Below are positions 35,254 to 46,460 of a stretch of DNA of 64,000 nucleotides, piece by piece. The notes beneath the pieces were generated by a model. That model did no database searches. It was not told the origin of the DNA and saw only the letters and a list, made by a program, of their open reading frames with translations. The translations under genes were made by a program, and so were the position numbers. This DNA is from Aneurinibacillus sp. Ricciae_BoGa-3 (GTDB lineage Bacteria > Bacillota > Bacilli > Aneurinibacillales > Aneurinibacillaceae): positions 3,722,001 to 3,786,000 of the forward strand of contig NZ_CP116887.1 of NCBI RefSeq assembly GCF_028421645.1, given 5' to 3'. Position 1 is the stretch's first letter. Each line of letters begins with the position of its first letter.

Positions 35254-35939
35254 GAAAATGTAATAGCATGATAATCTAGATCGGTATCTCTTATAGTTGC
35301 CATCCGTTTTTCAGCTCAAAGTCTGTTGGAGCAATTGTAATCATAAAGTATTTCCCCTAAATCCTTTTAGCATATAACTAAATTGATTTCTTAATTGTAC
35401 GTAATTACTGTTTATTTGTAAAATATGGTTTAAACAAGATGTCTATTAACACACATCATTATTGTAAGGGTTTACCAACATGCAACGCTACAACGTCTAG
35501 TATTAGCATGAAGAAAAGCATCCTATCGGTAGGCTACTATTATAATTGTGGTATGGGTTATATTGTATTATGTTGTTTGTTCTGATTTATTTTCGAGAAC
35601 ACTTAATGGGTAAATTCAATCTTCTGCTATTATTCTCATGTTATATTTGGTCCATGGCAAGTGTTCATACTTGTTCATTTGAAACTCTTACTGTATCATA
35701 TCCACCTAGCGGAAGCATGCTGACCATAGTTAATAATAAATTGCTATCCGTGGATGCGGGCGGGAGGTGGAGTGTTAGGGTTAGTTTGTGAAGGATGTAA
35801 TCAGTGGTGTAATGAGTGATATAATGAACATCTTCATTCGTACATTTCCCCCCTTTTTGTAGAGCCACTGGTTTTCATATTTCTATAGATATTTTTACAT
35901 TATATTTTTTAAGATATTAGTATGTTTGAAAAAATAAAA

Positions 35940-35989
35940 GAGTGGTGCCTATTAACGAAAGATGGTCTTTCATTAATGAACAACACTCC
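35940..35989 (-). terminator. Long stem-loop after the winged-helix gene
   Basis: ATTAACGAAAGA and TCTTTCATTAAT form an inner stem, and GAGTGGTG with CAACACTC extends it. The minus-strand side runs into CTTTTATTTTTTC. Probable terminator of the 36028-36771 gene. Confidence 0.6.
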
Positions 35990-36027
35990 ATTAATTACAA
36001 CAGCTAATTGTGAAGAAATGATTTTAA

Positions 36028-36771
36028 TTAATAATCGTCAAAGACACTTACATCATCGTCATCCAACTCTAAATTATTACTGGTGGTTGTAGCATATCCT
36101 CCATTGGATTTCTTTCTAAACTTACTATCCTTTCGTTGATTCATTTTATCTAAAACAGCTTTCCAATCTAAAGCCAATTGTACGCCAGTTTCTTTACTAA
36201 TTGAATCAGTTAAGTATGAGAAAAACTCACTTCTTATACCTATCTGTTCATAAGTAGTAGCCTCTAACAACCTCTTTAAGAACTCCCCATACTTATCAAC
36301 AAGTGTGAATTCCTCAGATTGCTTAACATTTATATGTCTAAGAAATTTATTTGCCCATTCACCTCCTATAGATTCAGGAATATGGTGTCTCACTTCATTT
36401 ATAACAAAATGAGTCCACTCACTTAATAAGATGTAGGGATTTAAGTGTATTTGGAATGATGGCACATATCTTTTCTTAGTACATTTCCGCCCCTTTATTA
36501 TAATAAATCCCTTCTCTTCAAGTTTATGTAAGTGTTTACTAACTGTAGAAGATGAGATACCTAAATATATAGCTAGAGTCTGTTGAGTTGGGTATGCACA
36601 TTTGTGTTTCTCATTGTACAGACTGTATATCTCCAGCAACAGCATCTTTTCTTCTTGGGATAACCTTAGGCATCTGCGAATGCTATTTGGAGCAATAACA
36701 TACCCCAAATTCGCTGTTACTTCCATATTTACACCTTCGTTAACTGTTTTTAGATATTCTGATAACATCAT
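36028..36771 (-). CDS. Winged-helix (HTH) protein of the island
   Basis: A 247-residue protein. Residues 30-95 form a winged-helix domain: LSQEEKMLLLEIYSLYNEKH, then YPTQQTLAIYLGISSSTVSKHLHKLEEKGFI with the recognition helix at SSSTVSKHLHKL. The remainder is helical, with a basic patch (KMNQRKDSKFRKK) and an acidic tail (ELDDDDVSVFDDY). The N-terminal pattern is typical of element-borne replication-initiator-like or MarR-like HTH proteins. It could be the regulator or replication protein of the element; I cannot choose. The start has AAGGAGAG 11 nt upstream. Confidence 0.7.
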   Translation of the reverse strand: MMLSEYLKTVNEGVNMEVTANLGYVIAPNSIRRCLRLSQEEKMLLLEIYSLYNEKHKCAYPTQQTLAIYLGISSSTVSKHLHKLEEKGFIIIKGRKCTKKRYVPSFQIHLNPYILLSEWTHFVINEVRHHIPESIGGEWANKFLRHINVKQSEEFTLVDKYGEFLKRLLEATTYEQIGIRSEFFSYLTDSISKETGVQLALDWKAVLDKMNQRKDSKFRKKSNGGYATTTSNNLELDDDDVSVFDDY

Positions 36772-37124
36772 TTAAAGCCACTCTCCTTACTAATATGTAA
36801 ATGCTGATCTGCCATTAGACTATACGCAACGATTTAGTTTTTAAAATTTCTTGGCGGTTAAATTAGGCCACCCGTCCTGGATATGGTAAAACAAGTTTTT
36901 GCTAGCCACTGGGGGGGTTTGTAAACTCATTCATTGTTACACCTCTTTTCATCAGAACCACCGCTACAGTAAACAGTACTGCATACATACTCTGTTCTTT
37001 AATGATAGTTAGAAATCCCGATAAAAAACTGGTTCTGAAATCGATTATCCAATGTTAAAGATTTCCCTAACTGAACAGTACTCTTTATTGTGAATCCAAA
37101 TCATCTTATTCGGGGGGTATCTAT

Positions 37125-37235
37125 ATGAGCGGTTTATATGTAAAAGTAATTGACAAAAGTATAGTTATTTCTTATGTTATTGACTATAACGGAACGCCTG
37201 GCATCAGTTTAATAGTGCTAGGGGGTTTTATATAG
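37125..37235 (+). CDS. 36-residue reading frame coupled to integrase
   Basis: ATG at 37125 follows CGGGGGGTATCT. The product is MSGLYVKVIDKSIVISYVID..., hydrophobic at its C-terminus. Its TAG stop overlaps the GTG of the integrase (TAGTG). It sits where an excisionase often lies but lacks an HTH or charged character, so it may instead be a leader for coupled translation. The rest of 36772-37124 contains two copies of AACAGTACT (about 36971 and 37073) and no gene. Confidence 0.4.
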   Translation: MSGLYVKVIDKSIVISYVIDYNGTPGISLIVLGGFI

Positions 37236-38350
37236 TGAAAGGAAGCACTCGAAAGGTAGGAAGCAAGTGGCAGTATGTCGTTGACCTTGGACGCGACTCT
37301 GGCGGTAAAAGAATTCAAAAGCGGAAATCTGGATTCAAAACAAAGAAGGAAGCTGAACAAGCATTGGCTAAGATGATTACTGAGCTTAATGCTAGGACAC
37401 ACATTGAACCTTCTAAAACTCTCTTCAAGCAATATCTTATAGATTGGCTTGATTCTAAGGAGCATAGCTTTAGTGCACAAACACTCTCACTCTACCGCTC
37501 ATATTTTACAAACCACATTTGGCCAGTACTCGGTAATTTAGCAATCTCCAAGTTGACCGTGACGCACCTACAGAGGTTTATCGTTGAATTGCGAAATAAA
37601 GGGCTCAGTGACACAACTGTTAAACGTATCTACGATGTTGTTAACGCCGCCCTCGCTACAGCGGAAAAGCAGCAGGTTATTCCTAAGAATGTAGCTTCGC
37701 TTGTGGATAAGCCTAAAATCAAACGTAAGGAAATGCAGATATGGAGTAAGGAAGAGGTTCATCGCTTCTTTGAGGTATCTAAGGAAAGCCGATACTATAT
37801 TGCTTTCCTCTTAGCTTTAACTACAGGAATGCGGCAAGGAGAGATATTGGGCTTACCTTGGAAGAACGTCGACCTAGATACTGGATTATTATCTGTAAGT
37901 CAAACGTTATCTCATGATGGGAAACAGATAGTAAGTGGGGCTAAAACGAACTCAAGTATCCGTACCATAGCCCTTCCTCGCTTTGTTGTATCAGAACTGC
38001 AAAGGCATAAGATACAAACAGCTAAGAATAGACTATTGCTGGGTGGGGGATATGAAGATTGCGGGTTAGTAGTTCGATCTAGTAAAGGGACGATGGGAAA
38101 CCCCAGCAATCTGAGGCGGGAATTTATTCAACTCATTAAGAAAGCCGGAGTACCCTTTATACGTTTTCATGACATGCGACATACACATGCAAGCTTGCTA
38201 CTTCAGGAGAACATAAATCCTAAAGTGATAAGCGAGCGGCTAGGGCATTCAAAGATTCAAACTACCCTTGATGTATACAGCCATGTAATGCCTAACATGC
38301 AAAAGGAAGCTGCTCAGAAGTTCGAAGATGCTGTATTCGGTGCCATGTGA
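37235..38350 (+). CDS. int: Tyrosine-type site-specific integrase (Tn916/ICE class)
   Basis: A 371-residue phage-type integrase. Arm-binding N-domain (MKGSTRKVGSKWQYVVDLGRD), SAM-like core-binding domain (about 60-150) and catalytic domain with Arg in LTTGMRQGEILGLPW, Lys near GAKTNSSIRT, HDMRHTHASLL (His-x-x-Arg) and GHSKIQTTLDVYSH with the nucleophile Tyr. All catalytic residues are present. The start is GTG with GGGGG 9 nt upstream. It lies 105 bp from tRNA-Val, the attachment gene, as expected for its own target. Confidence 0.95.
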   Translation: MKGSTRKVGSKWQYVVDLGRDSGGKRIQKRKSGFKTKKEAEQALAKMITELNARTHIEPSKTLFKQYLIDWLDSKEHSFSAQTLSLYRSYFTNHIWPVLGNLAISKLTVTHLQRFIVELRNKGLSDTTVKRIYDVVNAALATAEKQQVIPKNVASLVDKPKIKRKEMQIWSKEEVHRFFEVSKESRYYIAFLLALTTGMRQGEILGLPWKNVDLDTGLLSVSQTLSHDGKQIVSGAKTNSSIRTIALPRFVVSELQRHKIQTAKNRLLLGGGYEDCGLVVRSSKGTMGNPSNLRREFIQLIKKAGVPFIRFHDMRHTHASLLLQENINPKVISERLGHSKIQTTLDVYSHVMPNMQKEAAQKFEDAVFGAM

Positions 38351-38367
38351 TAAGTTTTGTGATAAGT
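38346..38367 (+). repeat. Right arm-type repeats of the integrase
   Basis: Two TGTGATAAGT direct repeats at 38346-38355 and 38358-38367; the first overlaps the int stop codon. An inverted copy (TTTATCACA) follows near 38382. Confidence 0.6.
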
Positions 38368-38452
38368 CCTTCTACATAAGGGTTTATCACATACTTATTA
38401 ACTATCAAGACAACAAAAAAAGCCTTGTATATCAAGGCTCCTGGGTTCATAT

Positions 38453-38500
38453 GTATGGTGGACTCAACTGGATTCGAACCAGCGACCTCTACGATGTCAA
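38453..38500. repeat. attR: tRNA-Val 3' half
   Basis: The 48-bp partner of attL. It is the functional 3' half of tRNA-Val(GAC), restored by the element on integration. Confidence 0.88.
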
Positions 38501-38532
38501 CGTAGCGCTCTAACCAACTGAGCTATGAGTCC
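38456..38532 (-). tRNA. tRNA-Val(GAC)
   Basis: Cloverleaf with GGACTCA/TGAGTCC acceptor arms, anticodon loop TTGACAT and encoded CCA. It is the integration target of the island. Confidence 0.95.
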
Positions 38533-38543
38533 AATTATGTATC

Positions 38544-38629
38544 TGGTGCGGTCGGCGAGACTCGAACTCGCACGATCGAGGATCACTACCCCCTCAAGAT
38601 AGCGTGTCTGCCAATTCCACCACGACCGC
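38544..38629 (-). tRNA. tRNA-Leu(GAG)
   Basis: An 86-nt class II tRNA with long variable arm, GCGGTCG acceptor 5' strand, anticodon loop TTGAGGG and encoded CCA. Confidence 0.93.
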
Positions 38630-38644
38630 TTACGGTAAATAATA

Positions 38645-38719
38645 TGGAGGGAGTACCCGGATTTGAACCGGGGAATAAAGGTTTTGCAGACCTGTGCCTT
38701 ACCACTTGGCTATACTCCC
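38645..38719 (-). tRNA. tRNA-Cys(GCA)
   Basis: GGGAGTA acceptor strand, anticodon loop CTGCAAA and encoded CCA. Confidence 0.95.
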
Positions 38720-38722
38720 ATA

Positions 38723-38799
38723 TGGGGCGATCGATGGGAATCGAACCCACGAATGTCGGAGCCACAATCCGATGCGTTAACCACTTCGCCACGACCGCC
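38723..38799 (-). tRNA. tRNA-His(GTG)
   Basis: Anticodon loop TTGTGGC between TCGGA and TCCGA; the extra 5' G paired with C73 typical of tRNA-His; encoded CCA. Confidence 0.95.
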
Positions 38800-38803
38800 A
38801 TCA

Positions 38804-38880
38804 TGGTCGGAACGACAGGATTTGAACCTGCGACCTCACCCACCCCAAGGGTGCGCGCTACCGAGCTGCGCTACGTCCCG
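38804..38880 (-). tRNA. tRNA-Pro(GGG)
   Basis: Starts CGGGACG with anticodon loop TTGGGGT between CACCC and GGGTG; encoded CCA. Confidence 0.93.
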
Positions 38881-38949
38881 ATACTTATGAAAAATTTCTG
38901 ATTTCATTCCAGCCAAGATGACAATTCGACGTAATTGGAATGAATATTT

Positions 38950-39025
38950 TGGTTGCGGGGGCAGGACTTGAACCTGCGACCTTCGGGTTATGAGCCCGAC
39001 GAGCTGCCAACTGCTCCACCCCGCG
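38950..39025 (-). tRNA. Initiator tRNA-fMet(CAT)
   Basis: Starts CGCGGGG with an unpaired first base and anticodon stem CGGG CTCATAA CCCG, the three G-C pairs of initiator tRNA; encoded CCA. Confidence 0.93.
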
Positions 39026-39029
39026 ACAA

Positions 39030-39104
39030 TGGCTCCGCAGGCCGGACTCGAACCAGCGACCGATCGGTTAACAGCCGATTGCTCTACCACTGAGCTACTG
39101 CGGA
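39030..39104 (-). tRNA. tRNA-Asn(GTT)
   Basis: TCCGCAG/CTGCGGA acceptor, anticodon loop CTGTTAA and encoded CCA. It is the first tRNA after the 23S gene; 130 nt lie between them and hold no recognisable 5S gene. Confidence 0.95.
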
Positions 39105-39236
39105 ATAACAAGATGTTACTTGTTCTACGTTCGGAACGGAACATCCACTGCTTTAATAAATTTACCATTATTGGAAAGGCTTGCACCTTCAAAACTGAAC
39201 TGGAAGTAACGATGCGTTAGGAATTCCTTAAAATTT

Positions 39237-42249
<3,013 letters not shown>

Positions 42250-42490
42250 ACTGTATTCCATTCAAGCGTCCTGATCAACGTCGATCTTCCGCGTTGCGTT
42301 GTCCCTGCGCTGCTCACGTATCGAAATCATACGCTCCGCTGCTCGGTCCTGCCGCGCCTTGAATCTCTCGTTTCTCATGCCACTTTCTTAGAAAATGGTA
42401 TCACCTAAAAGGTTTTACAATTGGATTTCCCTATTGCGCATTGTTTCTTCCATCATTCAGTTTTCAAAGTGCAAGCGAATCAACTCTTAA

Positions 42491-42519
42491 ATTATATCAA
42501 GCATCGAAGAAAATGTCAA
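42491..42519 (-). promoter_or_regulatory. Consensus promoter P2 of the 23S-tRNA unit
   Basis: On the minus strand TTGACA (42514-42519), exactly 17 nt, TATAAT (42491-42496): a perfect sigma-A promoter. The leader from about 42484 includes CACTTTGAAAACTGAATGA, sequence typical of the spacer before 23S in Bacillales, then runs into the 23S 5' end. The 42250-42490 leader holds no gene. Confidence 0.92.
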
Positions 42520-42575
42520 TGTTTTTTCTTACCAGCCTGCTAATTAAGTCGCCGTATTGCAACGGCTGGAATTAC

Positions 42576-42605
42576 ATAATAACAAAAAACCAGGGCATAA
42601 TGCAA
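42576..42605 (-). promoter_or_regulatory. Probable upstream promoter P1 of the 23S-tRNA unit
   Basis: On the minus strand TTGCAT (42600-42605), 18 nt, TATTAT (42576-42581). It lies 85 bp upstream of P2, as in the tandem promoters of Bacillus rrn operons. The 42606-42735 stretch shows nothing further. Confidence 0.6.
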
Positions 42606-42735
42606 GTGGTTTTTTTCAGCATTCACGCATCACTCAAGAATCGGCTGGCGCGCTAGATTTCTAAGTTGACTACCTTTAAATGAGCCGAACGGGTTACCGC
42701 ATCGCGCAACAGGCGGAACGTAGCGTTCTGCCAAA

Positions 42736-42766
42736 CAAAAAACCGCTCCGGAGTTCCGGGAACGGT
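42736..42766 (-). terminator. Terminator of the H-type SASP gene
   Basis: ACCGTTCCCGGA and TCCGGAGCGGT form a stem with slight bulging, then TTTTTTG on the minus strand. Confidence 0.82.
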
Positions 42767-42816
42767 CCTGTGTCTCACATACCCTGCCTATGTTGAAATA
42801 GAAGTGTGCTACTCTC

Positions 42817-43005
42817 TTAGTGCACGCCTTCTTCGATCAGTTCATTAACCGCAACCGTTTTATACTGTTCAGGGTTTTCCTCTACATGAACCCGAGCTGT
42901 GTTTGTCTTCTGATCCACTGCATCGATCCACACCGGCACCCCGCGCACAGCCACACCAATTCGGTCCTTCGATTCAAGAATTTCCATTGCACGTTTCGTA
43001 TCCAT
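42817..43005 (-). CDS. sspH: H-type small acid-soluble spore protein
   Basis: A 62-residue protein from the ATG at 43005 with AAGGGGTGA upstream. It begins MDTKRAMEILESKDRIGVAV and contains GVPVWIDAVD and TARVHVEENPEQYKTVAVNEL, the pattern of the SspH family. Such proteins are made in the forespore and stored in the spore core. The gene confirms a sporulating host. Confidence 0.88.
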   Translation of the reverse strand: MDTKRAMEILESKDRIGVAVRGVPVWIDAVDQKTNTARVHVEENPEQYKTVAVNELIEEGVH

Positions 43006-43069
43006 AAAAAAATCACCCCTTCGCTTTGTGAACATTAGCCGGACGTACCGGCAAACTTGAACGGCGAAC

Positions 43070-43089
43070 ACCCCGGACTACACCGGGGT
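43070..43089 (-). terminator. Stem-loop after the gamma-type SASP gene
   Basis: ACCCCGG and CCGGGGT with a 6-nt loop; no clear U-run. Confidence 0.5.
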
Positions 43090-43123
43090 TATGCGGGAAG
43101 CAACTGATGTGTTGCATCTTCTG

Positions 43124-43291
43124 CTACTTTGGCGACTCATTGTTCATGTTGTACCGCTGTGGTTCACCGTTTTGCTGGCGAACCTGCTTCACAACCGTGT
43201 CACTAGCATATTCAGTGTCGCTTGCTTCATGAAGGGACCCGTGACTTTGTTGGTGAACTCTGCTTACGTTAGCTTTAGAACGCTTTGCCAT
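43124..43291 (-). CDS. Gamma-type small acid-soluble spore protein (short form)
   Basis: A 55-residue protein with AGGAGGTGATAACC before ATG. It contains TEYASDTVVKQVRQQN, which matches the TEFASET-x-x-QQVRxQN repeat of SspE. Only one repeat is present, where B. subtilis SspE has two or more. It is rich in Gln, Asn and Ser. Gamma-type proteins serve as an amino-acid store in spores. The gene is too short for ordinary length cut-offs. Confidence 0.78.
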   Translation of the reverse strand: MAKRSKANVSRVHQQSHGSLHEASDTEYASDTVVKQVRQQNGEPQRYNMNNESPK

Positions 43292-43345
43292 GGTTATCAC
43301 CTCCTGTTACTTAAAGTACCCGCCATTAGGATAAAAATTCTGCTG

Positions 43346-43603
43346 CTACGGCCGCACATTTTTCCAGCTGCACACGAGCTTTTCCTTCTGTTTCTTACTG
43401 TACTGCTTGATTTCATATTCGCGGCGCATCGCAGCGCTTTTATCGGCCATTTCCTCTATATAAGCAAGTTCAACAGGCGCCCGTCCCCTTGTATAACGGG
43501 CGGCTTTCCCCTCATTATGTTTTTTCAGGCGTGCTGTCACGTCATTTGTATAGCCTGTATACAGCGAGTTGTCCTTACACCGTATGATGTACACGTAATA
43601 CAT
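43346..43603 (-). CDS. GIY-YIG nuclease family protein
   Basis: An 85-residue single GIY-YIG domain: YYVYIIRCKDNSLYTGYTND (the two signature strands), RLKKHNEGKAARYTRGR and a C-terminal KQYSKKQKEKLV. This is the small YazA/YhbQ (UPF0213) class. The biological target is unknown. Confidence 0.9.
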   Translation of the reverse strand: MYYVYIIRCKDNSLYTGYTNDVTARLKKHNEGKAARYTRGRAPVELAYIEEMADKSAAMRREYEIKQYSKKQKEKLVCSWKNVRP

Positions 43604-43684
43604 GTTTTATGACAAATCCTTTCTCATTTGCTTTTCTTATCATACAATAAGAACATACAGATTTCAGAAGAGAGGTAAAATTTA

Positions 43685-45079
43685 ATGATAAAGGAAACAG
43701 TGGTCAGCCGGGTACTGCAGGCGGCTCTCTCCCATGGCGGCGATTTTGCAGAGATTTTCGTGGAGAACAAGATCGAACAGAACATTTCTATGGTCAAAGG
43801 CAAGGTGGAAAAGGCTCGGTCCGGCCAGGATTTTGGGATCGGTATCCGGATTTTCAACGGTGTCGACTATTTGTATACATACACGAACCGCGAGGATGAA
43901 GACCATCTAGTCGAAATCGCTAACCTGTTATCGCAAGCCATAAAGGAAACGAAGCAGGACACGGCCAACCGGACGCTTCTGTTTAGGAAACAACTAATCG
44001 TGCCCCGCCATATTGCGAAACTTGACCCTCGTGTTATATCCATCGAGCGGAAAAAGAATGTCCTCTCAGAAGTGACAAAGTACGCGCTCGACTACCACCA
44101 GGCCATTACCCAGGTGAGGGCCAGCTATTTCGATGAAACGCAGAAAGTGCTCATCGCCAACACGGAGGGCATCTGGGCGGAGGATACGCGTGTGCGCACC
44201 CGGCTGTTCGTAGACGCCATTGCCGCGGACGCCAACCAGAAACAGCGCGGCTATAGCGCGCCCGGTGCAGCGAAGGGATTTGAATTTTACTCAGAGATGG
44301 ATTTACGCCACGTAGCGGAGAGTGCTGCAGAAACAGCGATCAGAATGCTGGAAGCTAGACCATGCCCGAGCGGAAAAATGCCGGTTGTGATCGACAATGG
44401 CTTCGGCGGTGTCATTTTCCACGAAGCATGCGGGCACGGAATGGAAGCGACAGCGGTAGCCAAGGGCAAAGGCCCTTATGCGGGGAAACTTGGCCAGCAG
44501 GTCGTGAGCGAGAAGATCTCGGCTGTAGATAACGGCGCTATTCCAAATGAATGGGGTTCGCTTCACATCGACGATGAAGGGATGCACACGCAGCGCAACA
44601 CACTGATCGAGAAAGGTGTGCTAAAAGGCTATTTAATTGATAAGCTTGGCGGCCGCCGGATGGGAATGGAACCGACCGGATCAGGCAGAAGGCAATCGTA
44701 TCGCTATCCCCCAACTTCCCGTATGAACAACACGTACATCCTGCCAGGTTCGGATAAGTTCGAAGATATGATTGCGAACACGGAATACGGCCTGTACGCA
44801 AAGTCCATGGGCGGCGGGAGCGTGAATACCACGACTGGCGATTTTAACTTTGCGGTGCTCGAAGGCTACATGATTGAGAAAGGCAAACTGACGTATCCGG
44901 TGAAAGGGGCTACGCTAATAGGCAATGGCCGCCAGACGATGCATGACGTTGATATGGTCGGTACGAATTTTAAGCCTGGCCAGGGCATGTGCGGGTCAAT
45001 CAGCGGATCCATTCCGGTAAATGTGGGCCAGCCTGCACTTCGCGTAGCCCAACTTACAGTAGGAGGCAACCAGGCATGA
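43685..45079 (+). CDS. tldD: Metalloprotease TldD
   Basis: A 464-residue TldD protein. The zinc motif HEACGH (HExxxH, about residue 245) lies in NGFGGVIFHEACGHGMEA; the third Cys ligand is expected near the C-terminus in GMCGSISGSIPVNVGQPALR. With TldE it forms a heterodimeric protease that cleaves small unfolded peptides or modified peptides. ATG follows AAGAGAGG. It overlaps the tldE start by 4 bp (ATGA). Confidence 0.94.
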   Translation: MIKETVVSRVLQAALSHGGDFAEIFVENKIEQNISMVKGKVEKARSGQDFGIGIRIFNGVDYLYTYTNREDEDHLVEIANLLSQAIKETKQDTANRTLLFRKQLIVPRHIAKLDPRVISIERKKNVLSEVTKYALDYHQAITQVRASYFDETQKVLIANTEGIWAEDTRVRTRLFVDAIAADANQKQRGYSAPGAAKGFEFYSEMDLRHVAESAAETAIRMLEARPCPSGKMPVVIDNGFGGVIFHEACGHGMEATAVAKGKGPYAGKLGQQVVSEKISAVDNGAIPNEWGSLHIDDEGMHTQRNTLIEKGVLKGYLIDKLGGRRMGMEPTGSGRRQSYRYPPTSRMNNTYILPGSDKFEDMIANTEYGLYAKSMGGGSVNTTTGDFNFAVLEGYMIEKGKLTYPVKGATLIGNGRQTMHDVDMVGTNFKPGQGMCGSISGSIPVNVGQPALRVAQLTVGGNQA

Positions 45080-46374
45080 TTGAACAATTATTTCAAATTG
45101 CAAAGAAGAAACGTGTGATCGAGCTTGAAATCCTATCCAGCGAAGCGCAGAATTTTAGCGTGCAAGCCTATGAAGGCAAGCTGGAATCCTACAAAAAGAC
45201 CAATACAAACGGAATTGGTGTAAGAGGCACCTTCAACGGACGAACCGGTTATGCCTACACGGAGCGCGTACAGCCTGAGGCCTTTGATAACCTGATTGAC
45301 ATGCTGATTTCGAATGCTTCCTTAATGGATGAAAAGGAACCGATGCTTGAAGCCAAACAAGAAAGCCACTGGAAAGACAATGGGCCGGTGATTAGCGAGG
45401 AGGAACAGATCCAGCTTGCGCTTGAACTGGAAGCGCAAGCCGCCAAAGAAGAAGAAGTGTCTTCCGTCTCCAACTCTCTGGTGAGTTCAGGCCGAGGCAA
45501 ACGGCAAGTGACCAATTCCTATGGGTTGAATAAAATCCATGAGTCGGGGCTTGCTATGGTATACCTCTCCGTTATTGTAAAACGCGGTGACGATGTCGAA
45601 ACGGATGGCGCCTATTATACGGGGGATCTGAGCAAATTCTCGCCTCAGAGCCTCATCCAAGAAGCTGTAGGTAAAGCACGCAGAAAATTAGGAGGCCGCC
45701 CGATCGCAACCGGAAATTACCCGATCATTATGGATCGCAAAATCGTCTGCTCCCTTCTATCCACATATAGCGGCATCTTCTCCGCTCGCAATGTGCTTCA
45801 GGGTGTGTCGCGGCTGGAAGGAAAGCTGGGCGCGCAACTTTTCGGTTCCCTCGATTTACTAGACGATCCGATCTCCGGATTTGAGCGCGTTCCATTCGAT
45901 GATGAAGGGGTAGACACGGAGAAGCTTTACCTCGTAAGAGACGGAGTTGTACACAGCTACTTGCACAGCCTGAAGTCGGCTGCTGAAATGAAGCAGAAGC
46001 CCACAGGCCACGGCAGCAGAAGCTACAAAGGCACCGTTGGCATTGCCAGCCACAGACTCCAGCTGCCGAACGGTTCTGTATCGCTCACAGACCTTTTTTC
46101 CCAGATGAATAACGGACTGTATCTAACAGACGTACAGGGTCTGCATTCGGGCACAAATACTGTATCCGGCGATTTCTCACTTGCGGGCCAGGGCTTCCTT
46201 ATTGAAAACGGAAAAATTTCACGCCCTGTTAAAGATATTACCATTGCGTCGAATTTCTATGATTTGTTCGCCTCCATTGAAGGGAAGGCGAATGATTTCG
46301 AATTTTCGCCGCCAGGCGGCAGCCAGTTCGGTGCACCTTCCCTGCTGTTCCCGCGCATTTCCGTATCAAGTTAA
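45076..46374 (+). CDS. tldE: TldE/PmbA, partner of TldD
   Basis: A 432-residue protein from the ATG at 45076 (GGAGGCAACCAGGC upstream), starting MIEQLFQIAKKKRVIELEIL. It has the PmbA fold without the HExxxH motif, as usual for the non-catalytic subunit. GVGVRGTFNGRTGYAYTE and FSLAGQGFLIENGKI are typical. Coupled translation with tldD suggests 1:1 assembly. Confidence 0.93.
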   Translation: MIEQLFQIAKKKRVIELEILSSEAQNFSVQAYEGKLESYKKTNTNGIGVRGTFNGRTGYAYTERVQPEAFDNLIDMLISNASLMDEKEPMLEAKQESHWKDNGPVISEEEQIQLALELEAQAAKEEEVSSVSNSLVSSGRGKRQVTNSYGLNKIHESGLAMVYLSVIVKRGDDVETDGAYYTGDLSKFSPQSLIQEAVGKARRKLGGRPIATGNYPIIMDRKIVCSLLSTYSGIFSARNVLQGVSRLEGKLGAQLFGSLDLLDDPISGFERVPFDDEGVDTEKLYLVRDGVVHSYLHSLKSAAEMKQKPTGHGSRSYKGTVGIASHRLQLPNGSVSLTDLFSQMNNGLYLTDVQGLHSGTNTVSGDFSLAGQGFLIENGKISRPVKDITIASNFYDLFASIEGKANDFEFSPPGGSQFGAPSLLFPRISVSS

Positions 46375-46413
46375 TTTAGAAAAACACCATGAGTACCACT
46401 ATCCTCTGCAAAG

Positions 46414-46450
46414 AAAATCCCGGTGCGAAGATTCGCATCCGGGATTTTTT
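46414..46450. terminator. Bidirectional terminator between tldE and the lipoprotein gene
   Basis: AAATCCCGGTGCGAA / TTCGCATCCGGGATTT-type stem around GAT, with TTTTTT after it on the plus strand and A/T-rich sequence on the other side. Confidence 0.88.
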
Positions 46451-46460
46451 GCTTTGCTTT

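Larger units (their letters stand above)
30903..38500. mobile_element. Integrative island (about 7.6 kb) in tRNA-Val(GAC)
   Basis: The element is bounded by 48-bp att repeats. The tyrosine integrase lies next to the intact tRNA, and paired TGTGATAAGT repeats occur just inside both ends. Contents: one very large minus-strand gene (31422-35189), a winged-helix gene (36028-36771), a 36-residue coupled reading frame and the integrase. There are no structural phage, conjugation or relaxase genes, so it is a satellite or defence-type island rather than a self-transmissible element. The 30.9-38.5 kb stretch appears more AT-rich than the flanks by eye. Confidence 0.87.

Noticed and set aside
35546..35791. 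81-codon plus-strand frame in the island
   Set aside because: No ribosome site, odd composition, and located in an AT-rich promoter region; no family resemblance.
39105..39236. 5S rRNA between 23S and tRNA-Asn
   Set aside because: Only a 14-nt stretch recalls 5S; the gap is just about 130 nt and lacks the conserved arms.
43091..43612. 173-codon plus-strand frame
   Set aside because: It runs antisense to the gamma-type SASP and GIY-YIG genes, both better supported by motifs and ribosome sites.
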